From Cellulomonas carbonis (GTDB lineage: Bacteria > Actinomycetota > Actinomycetes > Actinomycetales > Cellulomonadaceae), in contig NZ_BMEB01000003.1 of NCBI RefSeq assembly GCF_014636275.1, positions 434,001 through 498,000 of the forward strand: a stretch of 64,000 bases of DNA, given 5' to 3'. The notes below the pieces were generated by a model. It saw only the letters and a list, made by a program, of their open reading frames with translations, made no database searches and had not been told where the DNA came from. The position numbers were made by a program, and so were the translations under genes. Shown piece by piece: positions 1-17,051 of the stretch (positions are counted from its first letter, which is position 1; each line of letters begins with the position of its first letter).

Positions 1-20
1 ACAAGGAAGGACACGCCACC

Positions 21-413
21 ATGGCGAAGCTCACCACCGAGGAGCTGCTCGACGCGTTCAAGGAGCTCACCCTCATCGAGCTCTCGGAGTTCGTGAAGGC
101 GTTCGAGGAGACCTTCGAGGTCACCGCCGCCGCGCCCGTCGCGGTCGCCGCCGCCCCCGCCGCCGGCGGTGCCGGTGCCGAGGCCGCCGCCGAGGAGGAG
201 AAGGACGAGTTCGACGTCGTCCTCGAGGCCGCCGGTGACAAGAAGATCCAGGTCATCAAGGAGGTGCGCGCCCTCACGAGCCTCGGCCTCAAGGAGGCGA
301 AGGACCTCGTCGACGGTGCCCCGAAGCCGGTCCTCGAGGCCGTCAACAAGGAGACCGCGGAGAAGGCCAAGGCTGCCCTCGAGGGCGCCGGCGCCACCGT
401 CACCCTCAAGTGA
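21..413 (+). CDS. rplL: 50S ribosomal protein L7/L12
   Basis: Ribosomal stalk protein, 130 aa (family usually 120-130). Dimers dock on L10 and recruit EF-G, EF-Tu and IF2. The sequence shows N-terminal dimerisation helices (about 1-35), an Ala/Gly-rich hinge (about 38-57) and the C-terminal factor-binding domain with the helix [16 protein letters not shown]. The ATG is preceded by AAGGAAGG at 3-10, about 10 nt away. Its usual partner rplJ would lie just upstream, outside the window. A perfect 17-bp hairpin 45 nt after the stop probably ends most rplJL transcripts before rpoB. Confidence 0.98.
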   Translation: MAKLTTEELLDAFKELTLIELSEFVKAFEETFEVTAAAPVAVAAAPAAGGAGAEAAAEEEKDEFDVVLEAAGDKKIQVIKEVRALTSLGLKEAKDLVDGAPKPVLEAVNKETAEKAKAALEGAGATVTLK

Positions 414-457
414 CGCGCGCCTGAGAGCCGGGTTCGCCCGGCCCCGGGCACTCACGA

Positions 458-496
458 GCGCGAGGCCCGCACCCGTCACGGGTGCGGGCCTCGCGC
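458..496 (+). terminator. Terminator hairpin after rplL
   Basis: A perfect 17-bp inverted repeat (458-474 with 480-496) closes a 5-nt loop GTCAC. There is no U-tract, as is common in high-GC actinobacteria. It separates rplL from the rpoB promoter region. Confidence 0.85.
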
Positions 497-654
497 CGTC
501 CGGGAGGTGAGCGCGCGTCGGGTCCGCCGGGCGCGGAGCCCGGGCGGGTGCGCCCCGGGGCGCGTCGCCGGCGCGGGGGAGCGGGCGCCGCCGGGCGGAT
601 GCGCGGGCACGACGACGTCGGCGCGTCGCCCGCGTGGGGCCTTGACGAGGCGGG

Positions 655-684
655 TTGGACAATGCTGTCCTGTCCGGCTACGCT
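655..684 (+). promoter_or_regulatory. Probable rpoB promoter
   Basis: TTGGAC (655-660) and TACGCT (679-684) are spaced by 18 nt, the only good pair I see in the 336-nt gap between rplL and rpoB. TTGACG at 642-647 is a better -35 word but has no -10 box at 16-19 nt. Transcription would start near 691. Confidence 0.5.
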
Positions 685-832
685 AGCGCTTTGCGCTGGC
701 CTGTGCCTGCTCCCCTCATCCCGCCCTTCGGTCCCGAGCTCCGCCCGGTGCCCGGACGATCGTCGTGGGCAGGTGGGAAACGGTAGGGCACGTCCCGCGC
801 GTGTGCACACGATCCGCAGGGAAGGACCCCTC
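685..832 (+). promoter_or_regulatory. rpoB 5' leader with start-site hairpin
   Basis: A short inverted repeat AGCGC-TTT-GCGCT (685-697) lies immediately after the -10 box, at or across the predicted transcription start. About 140 nt of leader without a convincing gene follow, ending in the Shine-Dalgarno AGGGAAGGA (818-826) six nt before the TTG start of rpoB. Function unknown. Confidence 0.4.
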
Positions 833-3800
833 TTGGCTGCCTCGCGCACCCCTTCTGCACCGTCCGCCGACGCTATCGCGAACCGCACCGCATCTCGCCG
901 CATCTCCTTCGCCACGATCCACGAGCCGCTCGAGGTCCCCGACCTGCTCGGTCTGCAGACCGAGAACTTCGACTGGCTCCTGGGCAACGCCGCGTGGAAG
1001 GAGCGCGTCGCCGCCGCCCTCGAGGCCGGCCGGCAGGACGTGCCGGAGACCTCGGGCCTCGAGGAGATCTTCGAGGAGATCTCCCCGATCGAGGACTTCG
1101 GCGGCAGCATGTCGCTGTCCTTCCGCGACCACCGCTTCGAGCCGCCCAAGTACACGGCCGAGGAGTGCAAGGAGAAGGACTTCACCTACGCCGCTCCGCT
1201 CTTCGTCACGGCCGAGTTCGTCAACTACACGACGGGCGAGATCAAGAGCCAGACGGTGTTCATGGGCGAGTTCCCGCTCATGACGGAGCGCGGCACGTTC
1301 ATCATCAACGGCACCGAGCGCGTCGTCGTCTCACAGCTCGTGCGGTCCCCGGGCGTGTACTTCGAGCGCGCCGCCGACAAGACGTCCGACAAGGACATCT
1401 TCACGGCCAAGATCATCCCCTCGCGCGGTGCGTGGCTCGAGTTCGAGATCGACAAGCGCGACGCCGTCGGCGTCCGCGTCGACCGCAAGCGCAAGCAGTC
1501 GGTCACGGTCTTCCTCAAGGCGCTCGGCATGTCCGAGGCGGAGATCCGCGAGGAGTTCGCGCAGTTCCCGGCCGTCCTCGAGACGCTCGAGAAGGACCAC
1601 GTGAACACCGAGGAGGAGGCGCTCCTCGACATCTACCGCAAGATCCGCCCGGGCGAGCCGCCGACGGTCGAGGCCGGTCGCGCGCTGCTCGAGAACTTCT
1701 ACTTCAACCCCAAGCGCTACGACCTCGCGAAGGTCGGCCGCTACAAGGTCAACAAGAAGCTCGGCATCGACGTCCCGCTGAGCGACTCGGTGCTGTCCGT
1801 CAAGGACGTCGTCGCCACGATCAAGTACATGGCGGCGCTGCACGCCGACGTCGCCACGATCGGTGGTGCCCGCAACGGCGAGCCCGTCGACGTGCGCGTC
1901 GAGACGGACGACATCGACCACTTCGGCAACCGTCGCATCCGCGCGGTCGGCGAGCTCATCCAGAACCAGGTCCGCACGGGCCTGTCGCGGATGGAGCGCG
2001 TCGTGCGCGAGCGCATGACGACGCAGGACGTCGAGGCGATCACGCCGCAGACCCTGATCAACATCCGCCCGGTCGTGGCGTCGATCAAGGAGTTCTTCGG
2101 CACGTCGCAGCTGTCGCAGTTCATGGACCAGAACAACCCGCTCGCGGGCCTGACGCACAAGCGGCGTCTGTCGGCCCTCGGCCCGGGTGGTCTGTCGCGC
2201 GACCGCGCCGGCATGGAGGTCCGCGACGTCCACACCTCGCACTACGGCCGCATGTGCCCGATCGAGACCCCTGAGGGCCCGAACATCGGCCTCATCGGCT
2301 CGCTCGCGACCTACGGCCGCATCAACGCGTTCGGCTTCGTCGAGACGCCGTACCGTCGCGTCGAGAACGGCCGGGTCACGGACGACGTCCACTACCTGAC
2401 CGCCGACGACGAGGACAACTTCGTCATTGCGCAGGCCAACGCGCCGCTCACCGAGGACGGGACGTTCCAGGAGGAGCGTGTCCTGTGCCGCACCAAGGGC
2501 GGCGAGGTCGAGATCGTCCCCGGCGACCAGGTCGACTACATGGACGTCTCGCCGCGCCAGATGGTGTCGGTCGCGACCGCCATGATCCCGTTCCTCGAGC
2601 ACGACGACGCCAACCGTGCCCTCATGGGCGCGAACATGCAGCGCCAGGCCGTGCCGCTGGTCCGCTCCGAGGCGCCGCTCGTCGGCACCGGCATGGAGCG
2701 CCGCGCGGCGGTCGACGCGGGTGACGTCATCGTCGCGACCAAGCCCGGTGTGGTCACCGAGGTGTCGGCCGACCTCATCACGGTCGCCAACGACGACGCG
2801 ACGACGTCGACGTACCGGGTCGCGAAGTTCCGCCGCTCGAACCAGGGCACCTCCTACAACCAGCGCGTGCTGGTCGACGAGGGCGCCCGCGTCGAGGTCG
2901 GCTCCGTGCTGGCCGACGGCCCGGCGACGGACGAGGGCGAGCTCGCGCTCGGCCGCAACCTCCTCGTGGCGTTCATGTCGTGGGAGGGCCACAACTACGA
3001 GGACGCCATCATCCTGAGCCAGCGTCTCGTGCAGGACGACGTGCTCTCCTCGATCCACATCGAGGAGCACGAGGTCGACGCGCGCGACACCAAGCTCGGC
3101 CCCGAGGAGATCACGCGGGACATCCCGAACGTCTCCGAGGAGGTCCTCGCCGACCTCGACGAGCGCGGCATCATCCGCATCGGCGCCGAGGTCGCCGCGG
3201 GCGACATCCTCGTCGGCAAGGTCACGCCCAAGGGTGAGACGGAGCTGACCCCCGAGGAGCGTCTGCTCCGCGCGATCTTCGGCGAGAAGGCGCGCGAGGT
3301 GCGCGACACCTCGCTCAAGGTCCCGCACGGCGAGTCCGGCACGGTCATCGAGGTCCGCACGTTCAACCGTGAGGACGGCGACGAGCTGCCCGCCGGCGTG
3401 AACGAGCTCGTGCGCGTCTACATCGCGATGCGACGCAAGATCACCGACGGCGACAAGCTCGCCGGCCGTCACGGCAACAAGGGCGTCATCTCCAAGATCC
3501 TCCCGGTCGAGGACATGCCGTTCCTGCCCGACGGCACGCCGGTGGACATCGTGCTCAACCCGCTCGGCGTGCCCGGCCGCATGAACGTCGGCCAGGTGCT
3601 CGAGACCCACCTCGGGTGGGTCGCCAAGCAGGGCTGGGACGTCGCGAACGCGGCCGACGGCTCGGAGTGGGTCGAGCGCGTGCCGCAGGCCGCGCTCACG
3701 AGCCAGCCGGGCAACCCGGTGGCGACGCCGGTGTTCGACGGCGTGCCCGAGGAGGTCCTCACGGGCCTGCTGAGCGTGACGCACCCGAACCGCGACGGCG

Positions 3801-4339
3801 AGCGGATGGTCGACGGGACCGGCAAGGCCCGGCTCTTCGACGGTCGCTCGGGCGAGCCGTTCCCGGACCCGGTCGCGGTCGGCTACATGTACATCCTCAA
3901 GCTGCACCACCTGGTCGACGACAAGATCCACGCGCGCTCGACCGGCCCGTACTCGATGATCACGCAGCAGCCGCTGGGTGGTAAGGCGCAGTTCGGTGGT
4001 CAGCGGTTCGGCGAGATGGAGGTGTGGGCCCTGGAGGCGTACGGCGCCGCCTACACGCTGCAGGAGCTCCTCACCATCAAGTCGGACGACGTCCCCGGCC
4101 GCGTCAAGGTCTACGAGGCCATCGTCAAGGGCGAGAACATCCCCGACTCGGGCATCCCGGAGTCCTTCAAGGTGCTCCTCAAGGAGATGCAGTCGCTCTG
4201 CCTGAACGTCGAGGTGCTGTCCTCGGACGGCGTCTCGATCGACATGAAGGAGAACGACGACGAGGTGTACCGCGCCGCGGAGGAGCTGGGCATCGACCTG
4301 TCCCGCCGCCCGAACGCCTCGAGCATCGAGGAGATCTGA
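833..4339 (+). CDS. rpoB: RNA polymerase subunit beta
   Basis: Catalytic core subunit, 1168 aa, normal for actinobacteria. I chose the TTG at 833 because it follows AGGGAAGGA by 6 nt and gives the expected N-terminus [18 protein letters not shown]; the frame is open further upstream (to about 482) without family similarity. The rifampicin-binding cluster has wild-type D432, H442 and S447 in the segments QFMDQNN, THKRR and LSALGPGG. The later segments [11 protein letters not shown] and [10 protein letters not shown] are the conserved catalytic-core parts. rpoC follows after 97 nt containing a hairpin, so the two are probably cotranscribed with attenuation. Confidence 0.98.
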   Translation: MAASRTPSAPSADAIANRTASRRISFATIHEPLEVPDLLGLQTENFDWLLGNAAWKERVAAALEAGRQDVPETSGLEEIFEEISPIEDFGGSMSLSFRDHRFEPPKYTAEECKEKDFTYAAPLFVTAEFVNYTTGEIKSQTVFMGEFPLMTERGTFIINGTERVVVSQLVRSPGVYFERAADKTSDKDIFTAKIIPSRGAWLEFEIDKRDAVGVRVDRKRKQSVTVFLKALGMSEAEIREEFAQFPAVLETLEKDHVNTEEEALLDIYRKIRPGEPPTVEAGRALLENFYFNPKRYDLAKVGRYKVNKKLGIDVPLSDSVLSVKDVVATIKYMAALHADVATIGGARNGEPVDVRVETDDIDHFGNRRIRAVGELIQNQVRTGLSRMERVVRERMTTQDVEAITPQTLINIRPVVASIKEFFGTSQLSQFMDQNNPLAGLTHKRRLSALGPGGLSRDRAGMEVRDVHTSHYGRMCPIETPEGPNIGLIGSLATYGRINAFGFVETPYRRVENGRVTDDVHYLTADDEDNFVIAQANAPLTEDGTFQEERVLCRTKGGEVEIVPGDQVDYMDVSPRQMVSVATAMIPFLEHDDANRALMGANMQRQAVPLVRSEAPLVGTGMERRAAVDAGDVIVATKPGVVTEVSADLITVANDDATTSTYRVAKFRRSNQGTSYNQRVLVDEGARVEVGSVLADGPATDEGELALGRNLLVAFMSWEGHNYEDAIILSQRLVQDDVLSSIHIEEHEVDARDTKLGPEEITRDIPNVSEEVLADLDERGIIRIGAEVAAGDILVGKVTPKGETELTPEERLLRAIFGEKAREVRDTSLKVPHGESGTVIEVRTFNREDGDELPAGVNELVRVYIAMRRKITDGDKLAGRHGNKGVISKILPVEDMPFLPDGTPVDIVLNPLGVPGRMNVGQVLETHLGWVAKQGWDVANAADGSEWVERVPQAALTSQPGNPVATPVFDGVPEEVLTGLLSVTHPNRDGERMVDGTGKARLFDGRSGEPFPDPVAVGYMYILKLHHLVDDKIHARSTGPYSMITQQPLGGKAQFGGQRFGEMEVWALEAYGAAYTLQELLTIKSDDVPGRVKVYEAIVKGENIPDSGIPESFKVLLKEMQSLCLNVEVLSSDGVSIDMKENDDEVYRAAEELGIDLSRRPNASSIEEI

Positions 4340-4347
4340 CCTCGCCG

Positions 4348-4375
4348 TCCGCGGGGGCCTCCCGGCCCCCGCGGA
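4348..4375 (+). terminator. Hairpin between rpoB and rpoC
   Basis: A 12-bp stem (TCCGCGGGGGCC 4348-4359 with 4364-4375) carries a 4-nt loop. No U-tract. It probably acts as partial attenuator or RNA-stability element inside rpoBC. Confidence 0.55.
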
Positions 4376-4436
4376 CCGGCCACCGGCTCTCACCGGCCAC
4401 GAACGGTGAACACGGACTGAGAAGGAAGTAGGAACC

Positions 4437-8312
<3,876 letters not shown>

Positions 8313-8332
8313 GGTCGTCGGACGCCGCGCAC

Positions 8333-8365
8333 GGAGGGGCTCACCGCACCGCGGTGGGCCCCTCC
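8333..8365 (+). terminator. Terminator after rpoC
   Basis: The stem GGAGGGGC (8333-8340) with GCCCCTCC (8358-8365) extends inward through CACCGC/GCGGTG to about 15 bp with a 3-nt loop ACC and one G-U pair. It ends the rpoBC unit. Confidence 0.8.
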
Positions 8366-8440
8366 CGCGTGGTCGGGACCGGCCAGCCGACCGGCCGCTC
8401 GGGCCGCGTCGGCGCGGCGCGTGCGGTGACCGACGTCGCT

Positions 8441-8470
8441 TTGACGGTCCACGGGCCGGACAGGTAACGT
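8441..8470 (+). promoter_or_regulatory. str operon (rpsL) promoter
   Basis: TTGACG (8441-8446), an 18-nt spacer and TAACGT (8465-8470). The predicted start near 8477 gives a leader of about 290 nt before rpsL. The 457-nt gap 8313-8769 holds the rpoC terminator, this promoter and the leader structures. Confidence 0.65.
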
Positions 8471-8645
8471 GGGACCCTGTGCCCGCGCCGTCGGGCTCTC
8501 GCGCGCGCAACCGCCTCCGAACCGAGTCGCCAGACGTCCACCAGGACGTGACGGGACCGGGTCGGGACGGTTGGCCGGGCCGCCGCCCGCAGCGCGGAAC
8601 CCCCGTCCGGACAGGTGTCGACGGGTGGAGCCGCGCTCGAACGGG

Positions 8646-8671
8646 GCGACACGCCCGGACGCGGGGGTCGG
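8646..8671 (+). promoter_or_regulatory. Leader element shared with rpsJ leader (copy 1)
   Basis: The 26-nt element reads GCGACACGCCCG, then GAC, then GCGGGGGTCGG. An almost identical copy lies at 13403-13428; only the central three bases differ. It can fold with CGAC pairing GTCG outside and CCCG pairing CGGG inside, with a 4-nt apical loop. Candidate protein or ligand binding site in the rpsL leader. Confidence 0.55.
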
Positions 8672-8689
8672 TGCGGGACGAAAGATCCT

Positions 8690-8732
8690 GGGGCCGGGCG
8701 AAGCCTGGCCCCCATGACCGGGAACCCCCGGT
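8690..8732 (+). promoter_or_regulatory. Two leader hairpins before rpsL
   Basis: GGGGCCGGGC-GAA-GCCTGGCCCC (8690-8712) forms a 10-bp stem with one G-U pair. ACCGGG-AACC-CCCGGT (8717-8732) forms a second small stem. They lie between the shared 26-nt element and the Shine-Dalgarno GGAGA, where they could gate translation or transcription. Confidence 0.4.
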
Positions 8733-8769
8733 CGACCAGACGAGCAGTACCGAGAGACACGGAGACGTA

Positions 8770-9144
8770 GTGCCCACGATCCAGCAGCTCGTGCGCAAGG
8801 GGAGGACGTCCAAGGCGTCCTCCTCCAAGACGCCGGCCCTCAAGGGCAGCCCTCAGCGGCGCGGGGTGTGCACCCGCGTCTACACGACCACCCCGAAGAA
8901 GCCGAACTCGGCGCTGCGCAAGGTCGCGCGCGTCAAGCTCTCGAGCCAGATCGAGGTCACCGCGTACATCCCCGGTGTCGGCCACAACCTCCAGGAGCAC
9001 TCGATCGTGCTCGTGCGCGGCGGTCGTGTGAAGGACCTCCCCGGTGTCCGGTACAAGATCATCCGTGGCGCGCTCGACACGCAGGGCGTGAAGAACCGCA
9101 AGCAGGCCCGCAGCCGCTACGGCGCCAAGAAGGAGAAGAGCTGA
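8770..9144 (+). CDS. rpsL: 30S ribosomal protein S12
   Basis: Decoding-centre protein, 124 aa, exact family length. The GTG at 8770 gives the canonical [11 protein letters not shown] and has GGAGA at 8761-8765; the open frame continues upstream without similarity. Streptomycin-relevant residues are wild type: K43 in [13 protein letters not shown] and K88 in GRVKDLPG. First gene of the str operon; its stop overlaps the rpsG start by one base (TGATG), so the two are probably translationally coupled. Confidence 0.97.
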   Translation: MPTIQQLVRKGRTSKASSSKTPALKGSPQRRGVCTRVYTTTPKKPNSALRKVARVKLSSQIEVTAYIPGVGHNLQEHSIVLVRGGRVKDLPGVRYKIIRGALDTQGVKNRKQARSRYGAKKEKS

Positions 9145-9614
9145 TGCCTCGCAAGGGCCCGGCCCCGAAGCGGCCGCTCATCGCCGACCCCGTCTACGGG
9201 TCGCCCGTCGTCACGCAGCTGATCAACAAGGTCCTGCTCGACGGCAAGAAGTCGGTCGCCGAGGCGATCGTGTACGGCGCCCTCGAGGGTGCTCGCGAGA
9301 AGACCGGCGGGGACCCCGTCGTCGTCCTCAAGCGCGCGCTCGAGAACGTCCGCCCCGCCCTCGAGGTGCGCTCGCGCCGCGTCGGTGGCGCCACCTACCA
9401 GGTGCCCGTCGAGGTCCGCCCCGTGCGCTCGACGACCCTCGCGCTGCGCTGGCTCGTCGACTACTCGCGTGCACGTCGCGAGAAGACGATGACCGAGCGC
9501 CTCATGAACGAGATCCTCGACGCGAGCAACGGCCTCGGCGCCGCGGTCAAGCGTCGCGAGGACATGCACAAGATGGCCGAGTCGAACAAGGCGTTCGCGC
9601 ACTACCGCTGGTGA
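9144..9614 (+). CDS. rpsG: 30S ribosomal protein S7
   Basis: Primary 16S rRNA binding protein that nucleates the 30S head, 156 aa (normal). It begins [10 protein letters not shown] and contains [16 protein letters not shown] and the C-terminal [13 protein letters not shown] typical of actinobacterial S7. In Escherichia coli S7 represses the str operon at the rpsL-rpsG gap. Here the genes overlap by one base, so that exact operator cannot exist. Confidence 0.98.
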   Translation: MPRKGPAPKRPLIADPVYGSPVVTQLINKVLLDGKKSVAEAIVYGALEGAREKTGGDPVVVLKRALENVRPALEVRSRRVGGATYQVPVEVRPVRSTTLALRWLVDYSRARREKTMTERLMNEILDASNGLGAAVKRREDMHKMAESNKAFAHYRW

Positions 9615-9662
9615 CCCCAGCGGGAGGCGCCGCCTCCTGACCCGTACCGAGAAGGGCTTACC

Positions 9663-11765
<2,103 letters not shown>

Positions 11766-11881
11766 TCCCACAGGTCGACCGCACCAGTTCAACCATCAAC
11801 CTGTAGAGACCCGCACGCCCCGCAGGAGTCGTAAGGCACCTGCACCGTTCGGCACAACTACCCAGTCCGAGGAGGACACCA

Positions 11882-13072
<1,191 letters not shown>

Positions 13073-13079
13073 CGTGAAC

Positions 13080-13110
13080 GAGGGCCCGGGCTCGACGAGC
13101 CCGGGCCCTC
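13080..13110 (+). terminator. Terminator after tuf
   Basis: GAGGGCCCGGGCTCG (13080-13094) is fully complementary to 13096-13110; sterically this is a 13-14 bp stem with a 3-5 nt loop. It ends the str operon. Confidence 0.85.
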
Positions 13111-13177
13111 GTCATGCCGCCGCTCGGCCACCCTCGCGGGTGCGCCTGCGGCGTGGTGCAGCGCACAGACGGCGCGA

Positions 13178-13207
13178 TTGGTAATCGCCGCGTGCGTCTG
13201 GCACACT
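13178..13207 (+). promoter_or_regulatory. Possible S10 operon promoter
   Basis: TTGGTA (13178-13183), an 18-nt spacer and CACACT (13202-13207). It would give a leader of about 250 nt before rpsJ. The 393-nt gap 13073-13465 holds the tuf terminator, this site and the leader. Confidence 0.45.
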
Positions 13208-13402
13208 GTTCAGGTTGCCCGGCGCCGTTGCGTCCGCTCGTCACCGCCTCGGCGGGGGAGCGAGCCCGGACCGGTGTGCGCGGCAGCCACGTACGAACGA
13301 CAGACGTTGAGCGGGATGCGCCGGCCACGCGCCGGGTGATCCCCACAGCATCCAACGACCTCGTGCCTTCACGGTGCGCAGCGCGGAGGTGCGTCGCGAG
13401 AA

Positions 13403-13428
13403 GCGACACGCCCGAGTGCGGGGGTCGG
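13403..13428 (+). promoter_or_regulatory. Leader element shared with rpsL leader (copy 2)
   Basis: GCGACACGCCCG, then AGT, then GCGGGGGTCGG: 23 of 26 bases identical to 8646-8671, with all three differences in the predicted apical loop. It ends 37 nt before the rpsJ ATG, close to its ribosome binding region. Candidate shared regulatory hairpin for the two ribosomal operons. Confidence 0.55.
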
Positions 13429-13465
13429 ACAGACAGCGGTTCGAGAGAGAGAGTCAGACGACGCC

Positions 13466-13774
13466 ATGGCGGGACAGAAGATCCGCATCCGGCTCAAGTC
13501 CTACGACCACGAGGTCATCGACAGCTCGGCGCGGAAGATCGTCGACACGGTGACGCGCGCTGGTGCGACGGTCGTGGGTCCGGTGCCGCTGCCGACGGAG
13601 AAGAACGTCTTCTGCGTCATCCGGTCGCCTCACAAGTACAAGGACAGCCGCGAGCACTTCGAGATGCGCACGCACAAGCGCCTCATCGACATCATCGATC
13701 CCACGCCGAAGGCGGTCGACTCGCTCATGCGTCTCGACCTGCCTGCGGACGTGAACATCGAGATCAAGCTCTGA
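13466..13774 (+). CDS. rpsJ: 30S ribosomal protein S10
   Basis: 30S head protein and, with NusB, a transcription antitermination factor; 102 aa (normal). Motifs [17 protein letters not shown] and [22 protein letters not shown]. Only a weak GAGAGAGAG purine tract precedes the ATG. It heads the S10 operon after a long leader carrying the 26-nt element, a good place for autogenous control. Confidence 0.98.
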   Translation: MAGQKIRIRLKSYDHEVIDSSARKIVDTVTRAGATVVGPVPLPTEKNVFCVIRSPHKYKDSREHFEMRTHKRLIDIIDPTPKAVDSLMRLDLPADVNIEIKL

Positions 13775-13790
13775 GGCTCAGGAGATCACG

Positions 13791-14453
13791 ATGACCACGC
13801 TTCCCCAGAACGCCAAGCCGATCACGGCTGTGCTGGGCACCAAGCTCGGCATGACGCAGCTGTGGGACGAGGCCGGGCGCCTCGTGCCCGTCACCGTCGT
13901 GCAGGTCGGCACCAACGTGGTGACCCAGGTCCGCACCGAGGACGTCGACGGCTACGCCGCCGTGCAGCTCGCCTACGGCCAGATCGACCCGCGCAAGGTG
14001 ACCCAGCCGCTCAAGGGCCACTTCGAGAAGGCCGGCGTCACGCCGCGCCGTCACGTCGCCGAGATCCGGACGTCGGACGCGAGCGAGTTCTCGCTCGGCC
14101 AGGAGATCACCGCCGAGGCCTTCACGGCCGGCCAGCTGGTCGACGTCGTCGGCACCACCAAGGGCAAGGGCACCGCCGGTGTCATGAAGCGCCACGGCTT
14201 CGCCGGTGTGGGCGCCTCGCACGGTGCGCACCGCAACCACCGCAAGCCGGGCTCGATCGGCGGCGCCTCGACGCCGTCGCGCGTCTTCAAGGGCCTGCGC
14301 ATGGCCGGTCGCATGGGCCACGTCCGTCAGACCACCCAGAACCTGACCGTGCACGCGGTCGACGCCGAGAAGGGTCTGGTGCTCGTCAAGGGCGCCGTTC
14401 CCGGCCCGAAGGGCGGCGTCGTCCTGGTGCGCACCGCCGCGAAGGGGGCGTGA
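13791..14453 (+). CDS. rplC: 50S ribosomal protein L3
   Basis: Early 50S assembly protein bound near the peptidyl-transferase centre, 220 aa (normal). Contains [24 protein letters not shown] at the N-terminus and the central extension [14 protein letters not shown] reaching toward the active site. Seventeen nt after rpsJ, with GGAGAT ahead of the ATG; seven nt before rplD. Confidence 0.98.
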   Translation: MTTLPQNAKPITAVLGTKLGMTQLWDEAGRLVPVTVVQVGTNVVTQVRTEDVDGYAAVQLAYGQIDPRKVTQPLKGHFEKAGVTPRRHVAEIRTSDASEFSLGQEITAEAFTAGQLVDVVGTTKGKGTAGVMKRHGFAGVGASHGAHRNHRKPGSIGGASTPSRVFKGLRMAGRMGHVRQTTQNLTVHAVDAEKGLVLVKGAVPGPKGGVVLVRTAAKGA

Positions 14454-14460
14454 GCTCACG

Positions 14461-15162
14461 ATGACCACGCAGACCGTCGACGTCCTCGACGCCCAGGGCA
14501 AGAAGGCCGGCACCGCCGAGCTTCCTGCCGAGGTGTTCGACGTCCAGACCAACGTCCCGCTCATCCACCAGGTCGTCGTCGCGCAGCTCGCTGCCGCCCG
14601 TCAGGGCACGCACAAGACGAAGACCCGTGGTGAGGTCTCCGGTGGCGGCAAGAAGCCCTACAAGCAGAAGGGCACCGGTCGTGCCCGCCAGGGCTCGACC
14701 CGCGCGCCGCAGTTCGCCGGTGGTGGCACCGTGCACGGCCCCGTGCCGCGCGACTACAGCCAGCGGACGCCCAAGAAGATGAAGGCCGCCGCCCTGCGCG
14801 GCGCCCTGTCGGACCGCGCTCGCGCCGGCCGCGTCCACGTCGTCGAGAGCTTCCTCGGTGCGGACGACCAGCCGTCGACCAAGACCGCTGTCGCGACGCT
14901 CACCGCCCTGACCTCGCGCCGCCACGTCCTCGTGGTGCTCGAGCGGGGCGACGAGGGCTCGATCAAGTCGCTGCGGAACCTCGAGCAGGTCCACCTGCTC
15001 ACGGCCGACCAGCTCAACACGTACGACGTGCTCATGTCGGACGACGTCGTCTTCACGCGCGGTGCGCTCGACGCGTTCCTCACGCGTCCGGCGGGGCGCG
15101 CGGCCAAGGCCGTCGCGACCGAGTCCGAGGCGTCCGACCTGGCCGCGGAGGAGACCAAGTGA
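14461..15162 (+). CDS. rplD: 50S ribosomal protein L4
   Basis: Lines the peptide exit tunnel, 233 aa (normal for actinobacteria). The tunnel loop [24 protein letters not shown] is recognisable. In E. coli L4 autoregulates the S10 operon through the rpsJ leader; whether it acts here is unknown. Its stop overlaps the GTG start of rplW (GTGA). Confidence 0.97.
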   Translation: MTTQTVDVLDAQGKKAGTAELPAEVFDVQTNVPLIHQVVVAQLAAARQGTHKTKTRGEVSGGGKKPYKQKGTGRARQGSTRAPQFAGGGTVHGPVPRDYSQRTPKKMKAAALRGALSDRARAGRVHVVESFLGADDQPSTKTAVATLTALTSRRHVLVVLERGDEGSIKSLRNLEQVHLLTADQLNTYDVLMSDDVVFTRGALDAFLTRPAGRAAKAVATESEASDLAAEETK

Positions 15163-15461
15163 CCACCGTGAACAAGGACCCGCGCGACATCCTGCTGTCG
15201 CCGGTGGTGTCCGAGAAGAGCTACACGCTCATGGACGAGGGCAAGTACACGTTCCTCGTGGACCCCCGCGCGAACAAGACCGAGATCAAGATCGCGGTCG
15301 AGCAGGTCTTCGGCGTGAAGGTCGACTCCGTGAACACGTCCAACCGCAAGGGCAAGAGCCGTCGGACCAAGTTCGGGCTCGGCAAGCGCAAGGACACCAA
15401 GCGCGCGATCGTCACGCTGCGCGAGGGCACCATCGACATCTTCGGCGGACCGGTCGGCTGA
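15159..15461 (+). CDS. rplW: 50S ribosomal protein L23
   Basis: Tunnel-exit protein that docks trigger factor and SRP, 100 aa. Contains [16 protein letters not shown] and the loop [22 protein letters not shown]. The GTG at 15159 overlaps the rplD stop by 4 nt; a GTG at 15168 is a possible alternative. Confidence 0.97.
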   Translation: MTTVNKDPRDILLSPVVSEKSYTLMDEGKYTFLVDPRANKTEIKIAVEQVFGVKVDSVNTSNRKGKSRRTKFGLGKRKDTKRAIVTLREGTIDIFGGPVG

Positions 15462-15495
15462 CGCCGGACCGACGAGACAGAGGGACTGACTCTCC

Positions 15496-16332
<837 letters not shown>

Positions 16333-16347
16333 GAAGGAGCCTGACCG

Positions 16348-16629
16348 ATGCCGCGTAGCCTCAAGAAGGGCCCCTTCGTGGACGACCACCTTCAGAAGAA
16401 GGTGGACGCCCAAAACGAGAAGGGGACCAAGACCGTCATCAAGACCTGGTCCCGCCGGTCGATGATCACCCCCGAGTTCCTCGGGCACACGTTCGCCGTC
16501 CACGACGGCCGCAAGCACGTCCCGGTCTTCGTGACCGAGTCGATGGTCGGCCACAAGCTCGGCGAGTTCGCCCCCACGCGGACCTTCCGCGGCCACGAGA
16601 AGGACGACCGGAAGGGCCGTCGTCGCTGA
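16348..16629 (+). CDS. rpsS: 30S ribosomal protein S19
   Basis: 30S head protein forming a bridge to the 50S subunit with S13; 93 aa. [19 protein letters not shown] and [29 protein letters not shown] are diagnostic pieces of the family. GAAGGAG lies just upstream and the gap to rplB is 15 nt. Confidence 0.98.
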   Translation: MPRSLKKGPFVDDHLQKKVDAQNEKGTKTVIKTWSRRSMITPEFLGHTFAVHDGRKHVPVFVTESMVGHKLGEFAPTRTFRGHEKDDRKGRRR

Positions 16630-16682
16630 CGCGAGTCAGTGACGCAGCTCTTCCCATGACGACACAAGAAGGCAGGACAGCA

Positions 16683-17051
16683 ATGGAAGCCAAGGCGCAG
16701 GCGCGGTTCGTCCGCGTCACGCCCCAGAAGGCCCGGCGCGTCGTGGACCTCATCCGTGGCAAGCAGGCCGAGGAGGCCGTCGCGACGCTGAAGTTCGCGC
16801 CGCAGGCCGCGGGGGAGACCGTCCTCAAGGTGGTCGAGAGCGCGATCGCCAACGCACGCGTGAAGGCCGACCGCGCGAACGAGGCGTTCGACGCCTCGGC
16901 GCTGGTCGTCCAGGCGGCCTACGTCGACGAGGGCCCGACGCTCAAGCGGTTCCGTCCCCGCGCGCAGGGTCGTGCGTCACGGATCCTGAAGCGCACCAGC
17001 CACATCACCGTGGTCGTGGCCCCGGTCGAGAAGAAGGAGAGGACCCGATAG
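16683..17051 (+). CDS. rplV: 50S ribosomal protein L22
   Basis: Tunnel-wall protein, 122 aa. I place the start at ATG 16683 ([19 protein letters not shown]) because AGGCAGGA sits 5-6 nt upstream; the in-frame ATG at 16656 has no such site. The beta-hairpin that reaches the tunnel constriction is in the segment [21 protein letters not shown]. Its TAG shares its last base with the rpsC GTG (TAGTG). Confidence 0.97.
   Translation: MEAKAQARFVRVTPQKARRVVDLIRGKQAEEAVATLKFAPQAAGETVLKVVESAIANARVKADRANEAFDASALVVQAAYVDEGPTLKRFRPRAQGRASRILKRTSHITVVVAPVEKKERTR

Noticed and set aside
642..647. TTGACG upstream of rpoB as the -35 box.
   Set aside because: No -10-like hexamer occurs 16-19 nt downstream; TTGGAC/TACGCT with an 18-nt spacer fits better.
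482..832. In-frame extension of rpoB back to 482, giving a 1285-aa protein.
   Set aside because: It has no family similarity, crosses the promoter region, and the TTG at 833 has a strong ribosome binding site.
8479..8769. N-terminal extension of rpsL by 97 residues.
   Set aside because: S12 is 124 aa across bacteria; the GTG at 8770 gives the canonical start and the extension covers the leader.
11766..11881. A separate tuf promoter in the fusA-tuf gap.
   Set aside because: I could not find a -35/-10 pair with acceptable spacing; only a 6-bp inverted repeat ACAGGT/ACCTGT is seen.
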